Shown here piece by piece: positions 1 through 10,403 of a stretch of DNA of 64,000 nt. The DNA comes from Eustoma russellianum (lineage: Eukaryota; Streptophyta; Magnoliopsida; Gentianales; Gentianaceae): contig AP025067.1 in NCBI GenBank assembly GCA_036186865.1, positions 22,615,262-22,679,261 of the forward strand. The letters are read 5' to 3'. The notes under the pieces are model-generated. The model made no database searches and had not been told where the DNA came from. It saw only the letters and a program-made list of their open reading frames with translations. Position numbers and translations under genes: made by a program. The stretch's first letter is position 1. Each line of letters begins with the position of its first letter.

Positions 1-870
1 TGAAATGAAGGATTTGAGAGATCTGAAGTACTTCTTGGGTATTGAAGTAGAACGTTCTGAGGATGGGATCTTTATTTCACAACAAAAATATATTCTAGAT
101 CTACTTGCTGAAGTCGGGATGGTGGATTGCAAGTCTGCTGGAGCTCCTATGTTGGTAAATCAAAAGTTGGAGGTCGAAGAGGGAAGACCTAGTGCTGACT
201 GGGAGAGATATCAACGATTAGTTGGAAAACTAATTTATTTGTCACATACTCGCCTGACATCTCATTTGCTGTTGGACTAGTAAGCCAATTCATGCATCAG
301 CCTCAGGATCATCATTTGGAAGCAGTTATGAGAATAATCCGGAATATAAAAGGAACGACTAGGCAGGGATCTGGTTCAGAAACCATGAACACTTGTTGTA
401 TATACGGATAGGGCAGAAAGCGTAGTGGATCAACGGTCAACCTTGGGGTATTTTGCCTTAGTTGGAGAAAACTTAGTCACCTAGAGGAGTAAAAAGTAGA
501 AGATAGTATCTTTATCAAGTGTTGAAGCTAAGTTTCGGGGAATAGCAAAAGGGGTCATAGAGGTGTTGTGGTTGAAAAAGTTAATGGGTGATTTAGGACT
601 TCAGGTTGCGTTCCCAAAAAGTTGATGTGTGACAACAAGGCGTCAATCAGCATTTCAGAGAATCTTGTTCAACATGACCGAATGAAACATATCGAGGTGG
701 ACCGCCACTTTATTAAGTATAAGATTGAGGAAAAAATGGTTGAGTTGTCGTATATTCCGTGGGGGGATCAGTTAGTAGATATCTTGACGAAAGCTGTAGC
801 CGGGAGGGCGTTCGATTGATACGTTAATCAAGTTGGGCATTGTAGATTCCCCTGCTCAACTGAGGGGGAG
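1..870 (+). pseudogene. Element P: 3' end of copia pol (RT connection and RNase H), decayed
   Basis: This is the tail of a Ty1/copia polyprotein that enters from the left edge. Frame 5-280 carries the hallmark LKYFLGIEV followed by ISQQKY and YQRLVGKLIYLS, the region after the RT palm. Sequence 281-620 still resembles the RNase H start in broken frames. Frame 622-819 holds the RNase H end, with DNKASISI, KHIEVDRHFI and the closing VDILTKA. Several frameshifts and stops separate these pieces, so no product is expected. The wording is closest to Ale/Retrofit-type copia elements as I know them, but the lineage is an inference. The orientation is opposite to the PAP gene it lies in. Confidence 0.88.
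861..870 (+). other. Polypurine tract of element P
   Basis: A G-rich purine run (TGAGGGGGAG) follows the RNase H remnant and directly precedes the LTR, where second-strand synthesis of a copia element is primed. Confidence 0.7.
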
Positions 871-1117
871 GGTTAGGAAATGAGAGTATACAATCATTCC
901 TTAATTAGTTGACAGTAATTATTGTAATTAGTGCGTTAGTGATTATAGGGATTGATTGAGTAAGTTTAGGGATTGATTATTATTCACTTACCATAGAAAG
1001 AGGAAGGCAGGTTGTATAAAGTAACAGAGAATGTAACGAGTTTAAGCATGAATGATTGATATCTTCTCCCATATTGGTTGTTTAACATTATGCACCTGAC
1101 CACCTGTTGGGTGCAGC

Positions 1118-1432
1118 AATTGTCCCGTGTCGCGTAAGCCGTGTGGGCCAAGTCACAATCGAATTCCGTGGGCACTTGTGTGTGTTGAATACACTATAAG
1201 GCTAGGGTATGCACATCTCCTATCACCAATTGGTTTTGAGAGAGTTGGTAGCGTCTGATGTCCTATAAGTGGTATTAGAGCCAATTGTCCTATGGCGCGT
1301 AAGCCTTGTGGGCCAAGTCACAGTCGAATGATGTGGGCATTTGTGTGTGTTGAATACATTATAAGGCTAGAGTATGCGCATCTTCTATCACCAATTGGTT
1401 TTGGGAGAGTTGGTAGTGCATGAGGTCTTACA
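1118..1432 (+). repeat. About 165-bp direct duplication inside the P LTR region
   Basis: The segment from 1118 (AATTGTCCCGTGTCGCG) is repeated from 1283 (AATTGTCCTATGGCGCG). Both copies continue through a shared GGCCAAGTCACA, GTGTGTGTTGAATAC and CACCAATTGGTTTT order to similar ends near 1267 and 1432. The copies differ at scattered bases, so the duplication is old. Confidence 0.85.
1270..1282 (+). other. Primer-binding-site-like motif between the two P LTR ends
   Basis: TGGTATTAGAGCC differs by one base from the usual plant copia primer site TGGTATCAGAGCC, which pairs with initiator methionine tRNA. It sits 2 bp after an LTR end, as in a genuine 5' LTR/internal junction, but lies downstream of P's pol. 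Confidence 0.7.
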
Positions 1433-1922
1433 CCACTATGGTTTCCTACGTAAGAAAGCGTGAGTTTCTCATTTGTAGCAACCAGCCTAGTGTACCCGAA
1501 TTCTCCCCCTCTGAGCAAAGAACGTGCTAGCTGTGGGAAAATCGGATCATTAGGATTGTCTTCTCTTGGTTACCATATGGGTTGCCAATCTTGACCTGCA
1601 ATACCGATCACAACATGGACTGGATATCCCTCAGATTCCTCCCCGTTCGATCCTAAGGCGCCACAAGTGGAAATTATTTAAAGGACAAAACCTCTCATAT
1701 CTGTGTACATGACCCCACAGTGCAAGAGTCACTTTGTTCTTGACAAAAAGAGGTTCTAAATGCTCAAGAATTCTCTTCCTTATCGGGCCATCCCGATTTT
1801 CGTTGCTTGTAGTGTACATAGGCATGTGCCCTTGAAGAACAACGAAAGGGGTCTTCTTTCTATCGACTGACTCCAAGTCGTGTTTCAAAAACTCGTATTG
1901 CCCACTCCCAGGAAGGAAATTC
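1433..1922 (-). pseudogene. Purple acid phosphatase pseudogene, C-terminal part
   Basis: Read on the minus strand, this is the second half of a plant purple acid phosphatase, a dinuclear-metal phosphoesterase usually secreted or vacuolar. Frame 1888-1631 shows HDLESVDRKKTPFVV, the metal motif QGHMPMY and the final motif GHVHRYER. A one-base insertion after NNF shifts the frame. Beyond it VHVVIG, AGQDWQPIW followed by a stop, then RGGEFGYTRLVA and LSYVGNH can be read. It ends abruptly at the P LTR (1432/1433). The upstream part of the gene continues at 19022-19558, with element Q inserted between. The family call is firm; it most resembles the plant PAP2/PAP9-type group, from memory. Frameshift, stop and insertions make it a pseudogene. 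Confidence 0.92.
1918..1922 (+). repeat. Target site duplication, left side of element Q
   Basis: AATTC directly precedes the TG of Q's 5' LTR and recurs at 19017-19021 directly after the CA of Q's 3' LTR. Both copies lie in PAP coding sequence. Confidence 0.92.
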
Positions 1923-2001
1923 TGTCAAAGATAAAAGGGAACTGCAGCAAATGTAGCAGGAAGAATTTGGTCGAGCACATGATGCATTCTATCAAACACA
2001 T
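1923..2001 (+). repeat. Element Q 5' LTR, first piece
   Basis: The 79 bp match the start of the 3' LTR at 18474 (TGTCAAAGATAAAAGGGAAC) with a few substitutions. The LTR is broken at 2001/2002 by element R and resumes at 13467. Confidence 0.92.
1997..2001 (+). repeat. Target site duplication, left side of element R
   Basis: CACAT precedes R's TGTAG start and recurs at 13462-13466 after R's CCTACA end. The uninterrupted sequence (ATCAAACACATATGG) can be read in Q's 3' LTR near 18542. Confidence 0.95.
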
Positions 2002-2222
2002 TGTAGAAATATGAGGGTTTGAGTGATTTCAAAATAAAGAAATTTGAATATATATATATAAACGTTGAGTATATATATATATACACAAGTGTACATGTAT
2101 GCATGATAACTTGCCTTATTTAGCTTATATATCATGTTGCCATACTAACGAGCCATGAAGCTTTAAAGCTTACATCATACGGCGAACATTTGTTGAGTTT
2201 ATACTATTTTCAGGTGCCACAA

Positions 2223-2285
2223 TTAATGAACTAAAGTAGTTCATTAAGTGAAGTACTTAGTTTAATAAACTAAGTAGTTCATTAA
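2223..2285 (+). repeat. Cluster of perfect inverted repeats in the R LTR
   Basis: Two adjacent hairpins have 11-bp perfect arms: TTAATGAACTA/TAGTTCATTAA (2223-2233, 2237-2247) and TACTTAGTTTA/TAAACTAAGTA (2254-2264, 2266-2276). The arm TAGTTCATTAA occurs again at 2275-2285, so alternative pairings are possible. The 3' LTR carries the same cluster near 10635. Confidence 0.9.
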
Positions 2286-2521
2286 AGGAAGATGCATTTG
2301 GAAAAGGCATAAAGGCAACATGGCTATGGAAGGAAAGTCCTCTCCTCCTCCCCACATTCATTTCACACGTTTTTATACATATATATATACTATATTTTCA
2401 GATTTTTTATAAAAGGCACATACACATGTATTCCAACGTACTACCGACACGTTATATATCTTACGTACGTACGTTAACGTCACACCATTATACTTAACTC
2501 ATATTTATGAGTGTATCCAGG

Positions 2522-2543
2522 TCTTATATCATATGATATAAGA
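2522..2543 (+). repeat. Perfect 22-bp palindrome in the R LTR
   Basis: TCTTATATCAT is followed directly by its exact reverse complement ATGATATAAGA. It is also present in the 3' LTR near 10935. Confidence 0.92.
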
Positions 2544-2842
2544 TATGGTGATGACAAATTAAATACGACACGATAAAAGGTTCTAAACCGAAATTTGTCG
2601 TATCGGGCGAATACCGAAACTTCGCCAACGTGTCACGTACTTGCCATAAATAAATGTCCAGCCCATATACATCAAATTTTAATAATAATTTCGTGCACAT
2701 GACTGTATATTGAGAAAAAATACTTTCCATGTTGGCACACACAAATCACCCCACATTTAGGCCAAAATGTGAAGATTCCAATTTTATTTTTGTCACATGT
2801 TTATGGTACCACTTTAAATCAGCCAAGTGCTGAAATTTAAAG

Positions 2843-2873
2843 TATATATATTATGTATAACATAATATATATA
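2843..2873 (+). repeat. AT-rich hairpin, 13-bp arms, in the R LTR
   Basis: TATATATATTATG and CATAATATATATA flank a 5-base loop (TATAA). It is conserved in the 3' LTR near 11255. Confidence 0.9.
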
Positions 2874-3251
2874 GCATGTGCAAAAGTTGGAATTCAAATT
2901 AGAGAAAAATCGGGTAATCGATAAATATCGAAAATTCGGTTTTCTACGCACATGACATGGAACGTTTTTCTTGAACATCATGTGACACGTATGTAGACAC
3001 TTTTTACATATAATATACATCTTAAAGTGTTCTAGAAAATTAAATTAAGGGCTGATTGGAATATTACATGTGTGTATTATTAAATGTGCACTATTTTACA
3101 AAGTTAGCAAAAATAAAATTCAGCACATGTATATACATATCATAAACGCCTATACAGCTGAGATGAAGCACATGTGGAGCCTTGTTGGCATGTTGATTGG
3201 TCAAGGATCAATCATACAATGTTGAGAAATCAAAGAGAGAAGCTACAAAAG

Positions 3252-5042
3252 GTAAGTATTCAACATATACCTCTCTTATGTTATATGCTGAAAATTTCAG
3301 CATGTCACACTAACCATGGCCGAATCCTTCATGATTAAGCAAGGTATTTTGTCAATTTTTCATTAAAGGATAAATCAAAGGAGTTATGGAAATGATTTGA
3401 ATTGTATGTAAGGTAATCAAGTGTGATATTTTTCATATCACACATGCTGAAATTTTTTTTAGCATGTGTGAGGGGATGTGGTGGCCGAATGTTCACCCCT
3501 TTTTGTGTCCAAGTTCATTCATCAATTGATAGCAAGACTTACCATGTATTATTGATTCATTTTAATGAGAAAAATCAAAGTAAATTGGGGATTATCTTGA
3601 ATAAAAATGCATGGTGCACATGCTGAAAATTCAGCATGGCAAGACATCTTAATGGCCGATTTTCTTGAGGATGGAAGAAAGAATTTTTGTGTCTTGCACT
3701 TTATGACAAAAATGTGACAATTATGGCATGATTTAATAATTGATTATTTGGCAAATATTTAGTGTTTATTTCAGATTTTCTATGTCATCAAATGATGACA
3801 ACATTGAGCCAATCAAAAGGTGCCAAGTAAGCAATGACTAAATGATGGTCCAATGGAGTGATGCCAAGTAAGCAAAACATTGTCACCATGATGTCTCACA
3901 CCCTCTCAAGCACTTAAAAGGAAATTTTCAAGAGGGGGAGAAGCATAGGGGGACGGCTGAACATGTTTTAAGGAGAAGAGAAGAACAAACAAAAAAACAA
4001 CACCAAGATTTGCATTCCAAAGTGATCAAAGTGCCAAGCCTCTTTTCTCCTACACTTTCTTTCTTTCTTCTCTTGTAAAAAGCCTATTGTATTTTACTTC
4101 TTTCATTCTTGAATAGGCTTCATAGAAACCACCAGTCATTCATCGTTGTACAAGATTGATCAAGGTGTGATCAATCTTCATTCTTGTGAGGTGGTGGTGT
4201 TCGTGCAAATTGTACTAGCAATACAAGGTTTGTAAAGGGTTGGAGTTAAGGTGTAACTCTATCAACCCTGCGGTAAGGTGTACTGCGTGTGTGAAATTAG
4301 TGTGAACCAAGGAAGGTGTTCCTTGAAGACTGGAGTAGGTTGTTTATAACCGAAACAGTATAAAATTCGTGGTGCAATTTACTTTCAGCATTTACTTTTC
4401 AGTTTCTGCACTGTTTACACGTTTTGTTCACGTTCGGAAAAATAGAAAACGATTTCTAAAAATTATAAAAATTTCCAGAAACATACATAAACGTTCTAGG
4501 GTTAATTTGGCACAAGTTTCAACCCTTTTGGACAAGTATAGGTCAGTCAAACATCAAAAGTTCTGAGACTAGTGCAGTCTGATTTTCAGACTTACAAAGG
4601 TTGAGACTTTGGTGGTATTTGACCTACTTCCCAAAAGAATTTTCAAAAACTGTTTCAACCCATTTCAATATAGTGTGTGAGGAGTTATTGATCAAATTTT
4701 CAGATCATTTGGACATTCACAAAAATAGGAATTAATTTTTCAAAACCATCTACCGTTTCTGGCAGATTTGCATAATCTGAGTGCCAACGGTTTTTGAAGG
4801 GGTTAAAGGTTGAATTTTGATTTGAAATTTTTAGGGGACCCTCATAACATCTGAGGCTAAGTTCTCTCAAAATTTCATAATTTTTGGAGACCTCTAACCT
4901 GGTTTTAAAAATGTTTTAAAACAGGTCCTGAAAACATAATCTGTTTTCAGAATTTGAATTGTTCAAGGTTAAAGAAATTTTAAAAAGCACACTTTCCGCA
5001 CCATCTATTCAACCCCCCCCCCCTTCTAGTGGTGCCTTGCAG
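3252..5042 (+). other. Candidate intron within the R 5' LTR (predicted)
   Basis: A strong donor (AAAAG|GTAAGTA) lies at 3251/3252. A C/T-rich tract (near 5013-5029) followed by CTTGCAG ends at 5042, just before an ATG at 5043. Both LTR copies hold the donor, tract and CAG. If used, splicing would remove about 1.8 kb of structured leader and place gag near the 5' end. This is inference from splice-site sequence only. Confidence 0.35.
3421..3470 (+). repeat. Two overlapping hairpins in the R LTR
   Basis: GTGTGATAT/ATATCACAC (3421-3429, 3435-3443) overlaps CACACATGCT/AGCATGTGTG (3439-3448, 3461-3470), so the two stems exclude each other. The same CATGCTGAA/TTCAGCATG theme recurs near 3282-3303 and 3619-3638, giving a repeated palindromic motif across about 350 bp of LTR. 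Confidence 0.88.
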
Positions 5043-5087
5043 ATGGCATCCACAAATCTCAAGTGAGATGGCATCCACAAATCTCAA
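5041..5087 (+). repeat. 25-bp duplication at the R LTR/gag junction, creating a tiny upstream ORF
   Basis: AGATGGCATCCACAAATCTC occurs at 5041 and again at 5066. The first ATG (5043) opens a 7-codon frame ending TGA at 5064-5066; the gag ATG follows at 5068. Because 25 is not a multiple of 3, the two ATGs are in different frames. Confidence 0.88.
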
Positions 5088-6983
5088 AACCGAACAAGAA
5101 GGTATGTCGAGCCAAAGGCCTCCACTTTTTGACGGTGAGTCTTTTATTCAATGGAAACTTAGGATGAAACTTTTTCTTATGGCTATAGATATAGATCTTT
5201 GGTCAATAATTGAAGATGGTCCATATGTCCCATCTAATGTATCCACTGTAGACGGAGTTACCTTAGAAGTTATTAAAACTAGACAATAATATACTAGTGA
5301 AGATAAAAGAAACTGAGTATGAATGCTAAGGCCATGCAGTTACTCTTAAATGGTTTAAGTAAGAGTGAGTCCAGTTATGTGTCGAATTGTTCGAGTGCAC
5401 AAGAAATGTGGAGAATCTTAGAAATGAAACACGAAGGCACAAGTCAAGTAAAAGAGTTTAAAATTAATATGCTCATGTCTACTCTTGAGTCTTTTAAGTT
5501 GTTGCCTAATGAGTCAATTGTAGATATGGATCTTCGTTTGACTAACATCTATAACTCTCTTGAGTCTCTTGGTAAGGCTTTTACTACGCAGGAAAAGGTA
5601 CAGAAAGTCCTACGGAGCCTTCCTTCGGAATGGGATCCTAAAGTGACTGCTATAGAAGAAAGCAAGGAGACTAAGTCAATAAAAATGGAAGAACTCATTG
5701 GTTCGCTCAAAGTTTATGAAAACAAACTTATTATTCGGAAATCGGAATCAACCAAACAAGGTAAAACAATTGCTTTTAAATCAAATGAATACGTCTCCCC
5801 TCCCTCCGATCACGTAGATAATAGTGATTCTGAATCAGATAATGATGATTTAATTCTATTGACTAAAGGACTAAGAAGATTCATGAGAAAGTCATTTAGA
5901 AATAAAAACAAGGGCACTACATCTAAGAGAAATAAAAACAAGTCAAATGATAAGGACATTAAATGTTATGAATGCGGCAAACTCGGACACTTATCATATG
6001 ACTGCCCAAACAAAGAAAAGCAAACTAATAAATACCCTGACAAGGAGCGGAACAAAAATAGACTCGTCTCAGATCCTAAACAAAGGAAACGTGCTCTAAA
6101 GGCCTCCACATGGAGTGACTCATCAGACTCTGAAACTGAGACCGAAGAGGAGACCGTTCAAGTTTGCTTCGCTTCAAAGGCATCTAATGAGGTATCATCC
6201 GATTCTGACTCTGACTCTGAACCTTCTTATGATGATCTTTTTAGTCAGTATCTTGAATTACATAAATTTACTAAGACTCTCGCAAAAGAAAAGAAACGCT
6301 TAATTGAAGACAAGAAATTGTTAGAATCTTCTAATGAGAATCTTGTCGCTCAATTAAGCGATTCAAAGAAAGAGTCTTCATGTGTCATCACTGCATTAAA
6401 AACCGAGATCTCATCATTGACTTCTCAAAATAATGAAATGAAATCCGAGATTTCAAATTTGAAATCAAGGAATACAGACTTAGAAAAAATGATGAAACAA
6501 TTCGATACAGGGTCAAACATGCTGCATCGCATCATATTATCGCAAAAGCATGACAGTGGCAAAACTGGATTGGGATACGTTGATACTAACGAAGTATCAA
6601 CCAAACCAACCAAGTTTGTTGTGTCTAAGAAAATAGACACCCCTAAGCATCAAGTGGCGTCTAAGATGACGCAAAAAGCGCCCCCTTCCACACGCCCCAC
6701 TCCCTCATATCATGTGAAATATAACGTTGTACCATATAGATATGAGAAGAAAAGAACAATGCATACACGAAATACATATCATCCACGCACTACGCACACG
6801 CACACAAGGACATATCACAAACGTCCTTCATATAATGAGTATAGAGGAGTCCTTGGGCAAAGACCCAAAATACATACATCACATGTATACTATATCGCAC
6901 CTTCATCTACATTCTTGCCATTTGATAGACCGAGAAGGATCACCCAAGTATGGGTACCGAAAGGTACCTTTACCAAAAGGTGA
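5068..6983 (+). pseudogene. Element R gag, broken
   Basis: Gag is the structural nucleocapsid protein that packages element RNA in cytoplasmic particles. The start at 5068 is chosen because PPLFDGESFIQWKLRM, the usual N-terminal gag block, follows closely. A stop at 5287-5289 and a frameshift near 5310 break the N-terminus. Frame 5319-6983 (554 aa) then holds the gag core (MNAKAMQLLLNGL), the zinc knuckle CYECGKLGHLSYDC (CX2CX4HX4C), acidic Ser/Asp stretches, a predicted coiled coil around LHKFTKTLAKEKKRL and a basic His/Thr/Tyr-rich tail ending near QVWVPKG. Gag of the S array is a clear homologue of similar layout. Confidence 0.88.
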
Positions 6984-7038
6984 TTAACTAACTTGAAAGG
7001 ACCCAAAATTAAAAGGGTACCTAAATCACCTTTTCACA

Positions 7039-8392
7039 TTGCAGGGAGACCACTCATCGAAAGACACATCAATAAAGTGGTTCCTTGACAGTGGTTGCTC
7101 GAGGCACATGACGGGTGACCTGAGCCTGTTCTCCAAATTAAAGAAGGTCACAAAAGACGGATCCGTGACCTTTGGAGACAACAATGAAGGCAAGATCATT
7201 GGAAAAGGTACGATTGGCAATCCAAATACACTTCAAATCTCCAACGTATTCTTGGTAAGCAACTTATCTTACAATCTTCTTAGTATTTCTCAATTTGTTG
7301 ACAATGGTTTCAATGTGTGTTTTACTCACCCTTATTGCAATATAATAAATAAAAATGGAGAAACCGTTTTAAAAGGAAAACGTGAAGGGAATATATTCAC
7401 ACTATCTATGGATGATGTAGTAGACGCCAAAGTTAAATGTTTTATGTCAAATGAACCCAATGTGAATTTGTGGCACAGACGTTTAGGACACAGGTATTTC
7501 TACACTAGAAAAATTGCAACGAAAGAACCAAGTACGGGGATTGCCTACGCTTGATTTAGACAACTTTCAGTTGTGTGAATCTTGCATAAAAGGCAAACAA
7601 ACACGTGAGTCACTTAAGCCTAAAAATGAGATAAGCACGACTAGAATACTAGAACTATTGCATATCGATTTGTTTGGTCCTAGTCGCACTACAAGCCTTG
7701 GTGGGCGTCACTATGCATGTGTGATTGTTGATGACTTTTCTCGCTATACTTGGACTTTATTTCTTGCACATAAGGATCATAGCGCCGTAGAAATCGCTAA
7801 ATTAATTAAACAACTTGAAAATCAATACCGCGAAAATGTGAAAAGAATAAGAAGCGATAGAGGCGGTGAGTTTAAAAATAAAGAAATGATTTCGTTTTGT
7901 GAAGAAAAAGGAATTAAACATGAGTTTTCGCCACCTAGAACTCCACAATTAAATGGAGTAGTAGAAAGAAAGAATCGCACACTACAAGAAATTGCTAGAA
8001 CCATGCTTTGCGAAAATAAATTGCCTAGATTTCTGTGGGCGGAAGCCGTAAATTGTGCATGCTATATTGTAAATCGCCCATCTATAAGAAAGAAAATAAA
8101 CAAGACGCCTTACGAAATTTTGAATGATCGCATGCCTAAGATTGATTATTTTCGTGTATTTGGATGCAAATGCTTTGTCTTGAATACAAAAGATAATTTA
8201 GATAAATTTGAATCCAAATCAATTGAGTGCATTTTTATCGGGTATTCCATAAATTCAAAAGCATATAGATGTTATGATCCTATCACTAGACAAATCATAG
8301 AATCTATTCATGTTAAATTCAATGAATTTGGAGAGATTGATAAAGAAAAGGAACATGATGATGATTTTGAATTAAAACCCGTTTTGGATTAA
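7039..8392 (+). pseudogene. Element R pol: protease and integrase
   Basis: Aspartic protease: WFLDSGCSRHMTG carries the D-S-G active site near 7085, in the frame that reads to 7554. A frameshift near 7490 separates it from integrase (frame 7514-8392). The integrase zinc-finger half shows WHRRLGH before the shift and CESCIKGKQ after it. The catalytic core keeps the three acidic positions, in HIDLFGP, RSDRGGEF and VVERKNRT. The C-terminal block shows YFRVFGCKCFV. A TAA at 8390-8392 interrupts an otherwise continuous frame into RT. Relative to gag this frame is offset by +1. Confidence 0.9.
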
Positions 8393-10133
8393 GATAATGA
8401 TTCTTTTGATATGCATGAGATGAATGAGACACTAGAAATGCATGATCATATAGAAACGCATGATAACTTAGAAAATAATCAACCAAGATGGCATAGAGAT
8501 CACCCACATGATCTCATCATAGGCGGCATCACTCACGGTGTGCGACCACGTAGAAGAATCACTTCGGATGAAATAAATGAATTTCATGCTATAATTTCTG
8601 AAATTGAGCCCAAAAATGTGCATGATGCCTTGAGTGATTCATCTTGGATTGATGCTATGCATGACGAACTTAATCAATTCGTTAGAAATGATGTATGGGA
8701 TTTAGTGTCACGACCACAAGATAAGACAATAATAGGCACAAAGTGGGTATTTAGGAACAAAATGAATGAAGAAGGAAAGGTCGTTAGAAATAAAGCAAGA
8801 CTCGTAGCTCAAGGATATAATCAAGAAGAAGGAATAGACTACGATGAAACATTTGCACCCGTAGCACGTTTAGAAGCTATACGACTCTTACTTGCTATTG
8901 CTTGTTTGAAAGATTTTAAATTATATCAAATGGACGTCAAAAGTGCTTTTCTAAACGGATTTATACAAGAAGAAGTATACGTGAAGCAACCACCCGGTTT
9001 TGAAGATTTGAAACATCCAGATCACGTGTACAAACTAAAGAAGGCACTATATGGCCTAAAGCAAGCGCCGAGAGCATGGTATGATCGTTTTGCCACTTTT
9101 CTTTTAGAAAATAATTTTAAACGTGGTACTATAGATAGTACACTATTCTTGAAACAAGAAAAATCAGATTTACTTAATTCAAATTTACGTAGATGACATT
9201 ATTTTCGGTTCTACCTCACATAGACTTGTTAAAGATTTTGAAAATTGTATGAAAGCTGAATTTGAAATGTCTATGGTTGGTGAACTTAATTATTTTCTTG
9301 GCTTGTAGATTAAGCAAACGAGTAAAGGAATTCATATAAGCCAAGCTAAGTACGTAAATGACATGATCAAGAAGTTCAATTTTGAAAATTTGAAACCATC
9401 CCCTACGCCTATGAGTGTTACTACTAAATTAGACAAAGACGAACATGGTAAAGACGTTGATAATGGATTATATCGATCTATGATAGGTTCTTTACTATAT
9501 TTAACTGCTAGTAGGCCTGACATTATGTTTAGTGTATGCATGTGTGCTCGTTTTCAAAGTCAACCTAAGGTGTCACACTTAAATGCGGTAAAAAGAATAT
9601 TCCGCTATATTAAGCACACGCCCACCTTAGGTATTTGGTATGATAAGGACTCTACATTCGACTTACATGCTTACACTAATGCAGATTATGGTGGCTGCAA
9701 GATAGATAGAAAAAGCACGAGCGGAACTTGCCAATTTATAGGAAATTCCCTTATTTCATGGTTTTCCAAAAAGCAAGCAAGTGTTGCTTTGTCCACTACT
9801 GAGGCTGAGTATATGGCTCTTAGCCTTTGTTGCACACAGTTGTGGATAAAACAACAACTTTCGGACTTTGGAATAATCGTAAATAAAATTCCTATATATT
9901 GTGATAGTATGAGTGCAATAAATTTGTCTAAGAACCCCGTACTACACTCTAAGGCTAAGCATATAGAAGTTCGCTATCATTTTCTTCGTGATCACGTTAA
10001 CAATGGTAATATTGTCATAGATCACGTACGCACAGAATCACAAGTAGCGGATATATTCACAAAGGCCTTAAATCAAGCCACATTTGAATCTCTTCGTTCT
10101 AAATTAGGCATGATTCCTGTTGATGTGATTTAA
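8393..10133 (+). pseudogene. Element R pol: reverse transcriptase and RNase H
   Basis: RT begins in frame 8411-9196 (ARLVAQGYNQEEGIDYDETF, QMDVKSAFLNG, LYGLKQAPRAWYDRF). A frameshift just before 9177 precedes the YVDD catalytic box (about 9186-9197). A TAG at 9306-9308 replaces the usual Gln in LGLQIKQ. From 9363 the frame is open to 10133 through RNase H (ADYGGCKIDRKSTSG, STTEAEYMAL, KHIEVRYHFLRDHV, VADIFTKAL). Few lesions relative to length suggest a fairly young copy. Confidence 0.92.
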
Positions 10134-10403
10134 TGCGATATTATTTGATTTACTTTCCTTTTTGACAGGAATCTTTTGATTAACTTCCAAAATAAAGGGG
10201 GAGAGAGAAGCATGATTTAAGGGGGGAGAGAGATATTTAAGGGGGGGAGAGAGATCACTGATTGATCCTAATTGCATGAATCAAGGGGGAGCCGGATTTG
10301 AAATTCGAAATTCAAATTTCAAATCTGTGCATAATTCAAGGGGGAGAGATAGTACTTAAATCATGTACACTAGTTATTTTGAAAATCATCAAAAGGGAGA
10401 GAT
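10134..10403 (+). other. Element R polypurine-rich region before the 3' LTR
   Basis: No open frame. At least five G-rich purine tracts are spread over it (AAAGGGGGAGAGAGAAG, AAGGGGGGAGAGAGA, AAGGGGGGGAGAGAGA, AAGGGGGAG, AAAAGGGAGAGA), the last abutting the LTR at 10404. Multiple polypurine tracts upstream of the 3' LTR are a trait I associate with Sirevirus elements. Confidence 0.82.

Larger units (their letters stand above)
871..1432 (+). repeat. Element P 3' LTR region, with an extra partial LTR copy
   Basis: The LTR starts just after the polypurine tract at GGTTAGGAAATG; the expected TG start appears mutated to GG. A first LTR end (GATGTCCTATA) is reached at 1267. After a primer-site-like motif, a second LTR-end segment runs to GGTCTTACA at 1432, where PAP coding sequence resumes. 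The order is therefore LTR, primer site, partial LTR. No target duplication can be checked because the left end of P is outside the window. Confidence 0.7.
2002..5044 (+). repeat. Element R 5' LTR (last 6 bp missing)
   Basis: The sequence matches the 3' LTR (10404-13455) throughout with scattered substitutions and a shorter TA microsatellite near 2050. It includes a TATA-like stretch near 2380, several perfect inverted repeats, a C-only run near 5013-5023 and the ending CTAGTGG...CTTGCAGAT. The terminal CCTACA found in the 3' LTR is absent; sequence passes straight into the gag start region. Small open frames in it are not credible genes. Confidence 0.93.

Noticed and set aside
1631..1888. 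Gene capture of the PAP fragment by a retrotransposon
   Set aside because: The PAP pieces lie outside Q's target duplication and join in order on its two sides, so Q inserted into the gene and did not carry it.
2524..3626. Several 60-70 codon frames in both R LTRs (for example 2814-3020 and 3423-3626)
   Set aside because: They overlap AT-rich palindromes on both strands and show no protein pattern.
10134..10403. Possible env-like gene after R pol, sought because some Sireviruses carry one
   Set aside because: Only 270 bp of polypurine tracts lie between RNase H and the LTR; no frame and no signal or membrane segment.
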